This document shows, piece after piece, positions 6,160 to 8,481 of a stretch of DNA of 8,481 bases; positions within the stretch are counted from its first letter, which is position 1, and each line of letters opens with the position of its first letter. The notes under the pieces are model-generated. The model made no database searches. It was given only the letters and a program-made list of their open reading frames with translations, and was not told the DNA's origin. The DNA is from CAVPRW01 sp046727435 [NCBI: bacterium] (GTDB lineage: Bacteria; Tectomicrobia; Entotheonellia; J063). The stretch spans positions 1-8,481 of the forward strand of contig JBKPCR010000375.1 of NCBI GenBank assembly GCA_046727435.1. The letters are read 5' to 3'. The position numbers and the translations under genes are program-made.

Positions 6160-6558
6160 ATGCCAGTCATCAATCATCAAGAGATTCCAGAGATCGAGAT
6201 GCGGCCAGGAATTCGTGGTCAGTTCCTGGCAAGTACGGAGTATGGAGCACGTGCAGTGTGTTTGCTCGTCAATACAGTATCCCCCGGTGCTGCTGCACCA
6301 CTCCACAAGCACACTGTCGAGGAGACGATGTTGGTCCTAGAGGGGACGGTATGGGTGCGCATAGGCGACGAGCGCTACACGGTTGGTCCACAACATACCG
6401 TCATCATACCCGCTGAGACACCTCATGCCTGGGGCAATTCCGGCCCTGATGTGGCCAAGCTGTTGTGGGCTTTCGGTGGGCCCGACCCATTCCGGGATTC
6501 GACATACCTTGAGGGCACGCCGCCCGCCTATTCGACCCTTGACCCTGACAAGATATGA
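6160..6558 (+). CDS. Single-domain cupin protein, 132 aa
   Basis: Both cupin motifs are present. Motif 1 is PGAAAPLHKHTVEETMLVLEG (42-62), with metal ligands His49, His51 and Glu55. Motif 2 is GPQHTVIIPAETPHAWGN (76-93), with the fourth ligand His89. Such small beta-barrel proteins bind Fe, Mn, Ni or Zn; members include dioxygenases, isomerases and sugar- or metabolite-binding proteins, and the sequence does not tell which. The tail after residue 105 (FGGPDPFRDSTYLEGTPP) is ordered-looking but not diagnostic. The ATG at 6160 is preferred because AAGGG (6148-6152) lies seven bases upstream. The same frame is open from an ATG at 6112 that overlaps the stop of the monooxygenase remnant (ATGA) but has no ribosome site. 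The close spacing suggests an older two-gene unit with the now broken monooxygenase, perhaps in oxidation of a small organic compound. Confidence 0.85.
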   Translation: MPVINHQEIPEIEMRPGIRGQFLASTEYGARAVCLLVNTVSPGAAAPLHKHTVEETMLVLEGTVWVRIGDERYTVGPQHTVIIPAETPHAWGNSGPDVAKLLWAFGGPDPFRDSTYLEGTPPAYSTLDPDKI

Positions 6559-7077
6559 GATAATGTGCAGAAGCTCCTCGTCAGTCGTCGTACCCGGCTC
6601 CTTATCCCCTACTATGCACTAGACTAGGCGTCATTGCTGGGCAATGGCAGCCGCGATCATTGTGAATGACAGCAGCAGCTCCATAGCTCGCATGGCGCTC
6701 TAGCTTTTGATCCTTATTCCTACCAGCAAAGCCCCGTCACATCTTTGCAGCTCATTCATGCGCGCACATAACGGAGACATCGTGGGGGATCCCATGAGGA
6801 TGGGAGACCTTAGTGCTGCGATACGCCTGCGGAGGGACGATGGGGACTGAAGAGTCCATATATGGGTGCCGAAGAGCATAGGGACATACGACCGATGCTT
6901 TCCCATAAACCAGATGGCAGCAAATCAGTACGGTAGTGGCAGCATCTAACGACGAGATCAATGCTACTATGATGTTATGCATGATCTTATCCTCAAGTTG
7001 TCCTCCTTGGTTTCCTGATTCTCGGGCCGATTCACATGGCTCCCGACGAGGACTCGAGGGTTCTAAAGGGAAACCCT
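6559..7077. other. Gene-poor region with several short palindromes
   Basis: No convincing plus-strand gene is present. Short inverted repeats are CATTGC-TGG-GCAATG (6632-6646), TCATT-GTG-AATGA (6657-6669), TCCCAT-GAGG-ATGGGA (6790-6805), GGACT-GAAG-AGTCC (6844-6857) and the palindrome CCATATATGG (6856-6865). None is followed by a T-run that would make a clear terminator. TATGAT (6968-6973) is a possible -10 box for the downstream operon, but its -35 partner is poor. One doubtful minus-strand ORF (6752-6982) lies here. Confidence 0.5.
6752..6982 (-). CDS. Doubtful small ORF, 76 aa, hydrophobic N-terminus
   Basis: The start ATG at 6982 has GAGGA (6994-6990) seven bases upstream, which is unusually good for a chance ORF. 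The first 25 residues contain a hydrophobic stretch (IIVALISSLDAATTVLICC, about 4-22) that could be a membrane segment or signal anchor. The rest, rich in Pro, His and Ser, resembles no family I know. It points away from the neighbouring plus-strand genes. It may be a small membrane protein, a decayed gene or noise. Confidence 0.22.
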   Translation of the reverse strand: MHNIIVALISSLDAATTVLICCHLVYGKASVVCPYALRHPYMDSSVPIVPPQAYRSTKVSHPHGIPHDVSVMCAHE

Positions 7078-7686
7078 ATGGCAAAAATTAGTTTGATCTC
7101 ATGGCGCCGCCGGGGAAAAAATTTCCCCGAGACAGAGGCCCAAGGGTGGGCTCGTGCACGGGAGCGAAGCATCGGCAGCGATCGGTGTGACGGGCGTATA
7201 GAAGGGCTGGACCTGCTGACAGCGGCACCGCCGGTCGAACTCTTCGAGTTTGATGAGGGCCATTTGATGGACAAACTGGACGCCTTGGCCTTATTGAACT
7301 CAAACAGTTTCCCTCATACAGTCGAAGAGACCTGCGATGCGTCTGCTAAGACATGCGTTAGCGTGGGCTTAACCGCTGGTCAGAGCTGTCTCCTTCACGC
7401 TCTCCCTGTACTTTCCGCGGCCTCCGAAGAATGTGCTTCGCATGCAGTCTTTCAACTGCGGAAATCTCAAGATCATCGAGGGACGACTTTACAATTCTCA
7501 CCACAGGCAAAAGCAATCCCAGAGATGCTTTCTCTGAAAGAAGTATGCCGTCAGCTGAAAGTCGGTCGGCGCGCGATTATGCAACTGATTCGTCGACGAG
7601 ACCTCCGTTGTTACCGTATCGCTCATCGATATCGCTTTGTCGTTGAAGACATAAATAACTATCTTGATCGCATAGCTATTTACTAA
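7078..7686 (+). CDS. Unknown protein with C-terminal excisionase-type helix-turn-helix, 202 aa
   Basis: Residues 150-197 (MLSLKEVCRQLKVGRRAIMQ, RRRDLRCYRIAHRYRFVVED, then INNYL) have the pattern of the MerR/excisionase-type winged helix of the HTH_17 group: a short helix, a recognition helix, a basic wing and a closing 'hRf...DI..yL' element. Such domains bind DNA as accessory factors for recombination or as small regulators. Residues 1-149 are not recognised: a basic start (SWRRRGKNF, then ARARERS), an acidic patch (ELFEFDEGHLMDKLDAL) and a middle part with six cysteines (Cys37, 86, 93, 104, 119, 157) not arranged as a zinc site. HTH_17 proteins are usually 60-90 aa, so the long N-terminal region is unusual. 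The ATG at 7078 is chosen because AAGGG lies seven bases upstream; an ATG at 7036 in frame lacks a ribosome site. The ExeA-like gene starts 20 bp after the stop, so both are very likely one operon. Confidence 0.75.
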   Translation: MAKISLISWRRRGKNFPETEAQGWARARERSIGSDRCDGRIEGLDLLTAAPPVELFEFDEGHLMDKLDALALLNSNSFPHTVEETCDASAKTCVSVGLTAGQSCLLHALPVLSAASEECASHAVFQLRKSQDHRGTTLQFSPQAKAIPEMLSLKEVCRQLKVGRRAIMQLIRRRDLRCYRIAHRYRFVVEDINNYLDRIAIY

Positions 7687-7706
7687 ATCTCTGGGGAGAT
7701 TGCCTG

Positions 7707-8481
7707 ATGAGTTTACAAGAACGGTATTACACGTACTGGGGAATTTTGAAGCCATCATTTGATAATGTTCCTGATCCAGAAATGTATTTTGATCTCCATA
7801 GAAGTGTTGACAATGCAGTAGCGGAAACTATCTTCACTATAGAAGAAGGCAACGAATGTTTGGCTGTCATAGTTGCTGATGTAGGTCTCGGAAAGACGAT
7901 GCCTCTTCGGGTAATTTTGGATTCACTCGAGCAAGAGAAGTATCGTCTAGCATTTGTGACAAACCCAGATATGACCTTTATTCAGCTACTTAAAGAAATG
8001 GTTGGCCAGTTGTCCGGAGCAGTATGTATTGAAAGTCGACGTGAACAGATCCTCGAAGCGTTCAACCAGTTCCTGTTCAAAACACAGGTTGAGGGAAAAA
8101 AGGTTTTGATCTTCATCGATGAAGCAAATGCGATGAAGCCATCGACACTCGAAAGCCTGAGGCTCTTGACCAACATGCAAGGGGACGATGAAAATCTCTT
8201 CACCATTATCCTGGCCGGTCAGCTTGAGTTGGCACGGCGTCTCGAGCATCCAAAACGTGCCAATTTGTTCCAGCGCATCGGCGTCTATTGTCACCTTAAC
8301 AAAATCGAGAACCAGGATCTGATGCAAGATTACATCGAACATCGTCTTGAGCGCGCCGGCACCTCGCGACGTATCTTCACTGATGAGGCCTATGATGCCA
8401 TTTGGGAATACTCTGAGCATGGAGTCCCGCGGTTGATCAATAAAATCGCTAAACTCGCTCTGAAGGCGGGTCAAACCCAGA
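7707..8481 (+). CDS. ExeA/GspA-family AAA+ ATPase (COG3267-like), cut by window edge
   Basis: 258 codons are open from the ATG at 7707 to the right edge, with no stop. GGGGAG (7693-7698) is eight bases upstream. The order of motifs is that of ExeA-type ATPases: YWGILKPSFDNVPDPEMYF (10-28), Walker A region ADVGLGKT (57-64), Walker B VLIFIDEA (133-140), ILAGQLELARRL (168-179, usually GQPEL), the arginine-finger segment NLFQRIG (Arg190), and EHGVPRLINKIAKLAL (237-252). In Walker A the first Gly is Ala57 and the residue after the Thr is Met65 instead of the usual Thr, so nucleotide handling may differ. Known relatives energise secretin assembly (ExeA), act beside exosortases or serve transposases (TniB-like). 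Nothing in the window picks one. Base composition changes inside the gene: about 32% GC in 7741-7800 against 55% in 8221-8280. Confidence 0.87.
   Translation, partial: MSLQERYYTYWGILKPSFDNVPDPEMYFDLHRSVDNAVAETIFTIEEGNECLAVIVADVGLGKTMPLRVILDSLEQEKYRLAFVTNPDMTFIQLLKEMVGQLSGAVCIESRREQILEAFNQFLFKTQVEGKKVLIFIDEANAMKPSTLESLRLLTNMQGDDENLFTIILAGQLELARRLEHPKRANLFQRIGVYCHLNKIENQDLMQDYIEHRLERAGTSRRIFTDEAYDAIWEYSEHGVPRLINKIAKLALKAGQTQ

Noticed and set aside
6632-6646. Intrinsic terminator after the cupin gene
   Set aside because: The hairpin CATTGC-TGG-GCAATG has a short, moderate stem and no following T-run.
7986-8474. 162-codon minus-strand ORF opposite the ExeA-like ATPase
   Set aside because: Antisense shadow of a frame with clear Walker B and ExeA motifs.

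Overview
The window is bacterial DNA, moderately GC-rich over most of its length. It has strong Shine-Dalgarno sites and sigma70-like promoters. The gene mix is a leucyl aminopeptidase, a gamma-glutamyltransferase-like enzyme, a MalK-type ABC ATPase, a remnant of a luciferase-like monooxygenase, a cupin and an ExeA-type ATPase. This would fit a large-genome environmental Gram-negative lineage, for instance Tectomicrobia, NC10 or Rokubacteria-like, but no gene here fixes the taxon and that placement is inference only.

Layout. Positions 1-1738 hold three minus-strand genes. From upstream to downstream they are a 66-aa cysteine-rich (zinc-ribbon-like) protein, a 168-aa protein of unknown family with a basic, disordered tail, and the N-terminal part of pepA, which leaves the window at base 1. 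The divergent region 1739-2059 carries a good minus-strand promoter, a weaker plus-strand promoter, a perfect 18-bp palindrome and an exact tandem 12-bp repeat. On the plus strand, 2060-3808 encodes a cytoplasmic-looking Ntn-hydrolase of the gamma-glutamyltransferase superfamily. It keeps the nucleophilic Thr but lacks several gamma-glutamyl-binding residues. It overlaps tail-to-tail with a minus-strand ABC ATPase (3797-5029) that has a full set of nucleotide-binding motifs, an unusual N-terminal insertion and no permease or binding-protein partner in view. That ATPase has a near-consensus promoter at 5228-5256.

The segment 5424-6115 is a truncated, apparently frameshifted C-terminal part of a flavin-dependent luciferase-like monooxygenase, so it is called a pseudogene. 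An intact single-domain cupin follows it closely. Next comes a gene-poor 0.5-kb stretch with several short palindromes and one doubtful small membrane-protein ORF. The last part (7078 to the right edge) is a compact two-gene operon. The first gene encodes a 202-aa protein whose only recognisable part is a C-terminal excisionase-type helix-turn-helix. The second encodes an ExeA/GspA-family AAA+ ATPase with an altered Walker A motif, cut off by the window edge. Its first part is clearly more AT-rich than the rest of the window. This pair is the best candidate for something undescribed. Its function is not shown by the sequence and the downstream genes are not visible.

No tRNA, rRNA, CRISPR array, complete insertion sequence or convincing intrinsic terminator was seen.
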